Source: JBGRQA01 sp041725895 (GTDB taxonomy: Bacteria > Bacteroidota > Bacteroidia > Bacteroidales > Marinifilaceae). Taken from it: 30,726 nt of DNA. Position 1 is the first letter of the stretch, and the number at the start of each line of letters is the position of its first letter. Location of the stretch: positions 1 to 30,726 of the forward strand of contig JBGRQA010000046.1 in the NCBI GenBank assembly GCA_041725895.1, in the 5' to 3' direction. Made by a program: the position numbers and the translations under genes. A model generated the notes under the pieces. The model worked only from the letters and a program-made list of their open reading frames with translations. It was not told where the DNA came from and ran no database searches. Of the stretch, positions 30,665 to 30,726 are shown piece after piece.

Positions 30665-30726
30665 ATGACAAAGAAATTCAACTATGATTCGTTTAAGGAA
30701 AAAGCGATCCAAGGTATACTGGAGGG
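30665..30726 (+). CDS. Probable IS256-family transposase, N-terminus (runs off window)
   Basis: The first 20 codons from the ATG at 30665 read M-T-K-K-F-N-Y-D-S-F-K-E-K-A-I-Q-G-I-L-E, continuing past the window end. The F-x-x-x-x-F-K-x-x-A-I-x-x-L-x-x-G pattern is typical of the start of IS256-family transposases of Bacteroidota. The catalytic DDE residues are outside the window. The upstream sequence near 30608-30640 could include the left inverted repeat. With only 20 residues, the family assignment is provisional. Confidence 0.55.
   Translation, partial: MTKKFNYDSFKEKAIQGILE

Overview
The window looks like Bacteroidota DNA, most likely an anaerobic or marine Marinilabiliales/Bacteroidales-type genome. 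The signs are moderate AT-richness, short hydrophobic lipoprotein signals, long same-strand gene trains with little Shine-Dalgarno signal, the CCCCC(N)GGGGG intergenic hairpins common in this phylum, and what appears to be an IS256-type transposase start at the right edge. The placement is inferred from style; no phylogenetic marker gene is present.

Positions 1-26778 hold one long minus-strand block of 21 genes (one partial, one only 44 codons). In transcription order (right to left) they are: two secreted beta-propeller proteins (25531-26778, 24262-25488); a membrane-anchored beta-propeller and an NHL-type propeller (22770-24200, 21782-22765); a BioB/HydE-like radical SAM enzyme (20531-21490); a 71-aa Tat-type four-cysteine protein, a NapG-like Tat ferredoxin and a NapH/NosR-like membrane Fe-S protein (18414-20509); a large membrane beta-propeller (16464-18398); a fused NuoE-NuoF/HydB-like NADH dehydrogenase (14114-16462); a [2Fe-2S]/GltD-like Fe-S flavoprotein that seems to lack the usual NAD(P)H domain (12256-13818); another propeller (11056-12168); an ABC exporter (ATPase and 1096-aa FtsX/MacB-type permease, 6934-11035); another propeller lipoprotein (5556-6770); a ferredoxin-like protein, a second radical SAM protein, and a DUF116-polyprenyl synthase fusion (1694-5333); a prenyltransferase-beta/squalene-cyclase-repeat protein, a tiny membrane ORF, and the N-terminus of a squalene-hopene-cyclase-like protein running off the left edge.

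My reading is that the block joins three jobs: (i) cytoplasmic NADH oxidation by a bifurcating-type flavin/Fe-S module; (ii) electron transfer across or along the inner membrane to exported Fe-S proteins and a set of seven extracytoplasmic beta-propellers; (iii) synthesis of a cyclised isoprenoid product by a polyprenyl synthase, terpene-cyclase-like proteins and radical SAM enzymes. The FtsX-type exporter would serve envelope delivery of the product or of the lipoproteins. No haem c site, hydrogenase or molybdopterin subunit was seen. I do not recognise this combination as a named system; it is the best candidate in the window for an undescribed pathway.

Positions 26779-29276 contain no convincing gene. 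About 1.6 kb of it is an array of inverted C/G-rich hairpin elements with a 250-290 bp period. On the plus strand follow a protein built of 19 near-perfect heptad repeats (29277-30095), a 160-aa unknown protein (30140-30622) and the first 20 codons of a probable IS256-family transposase, whose left end may have truncated the preceding gene.
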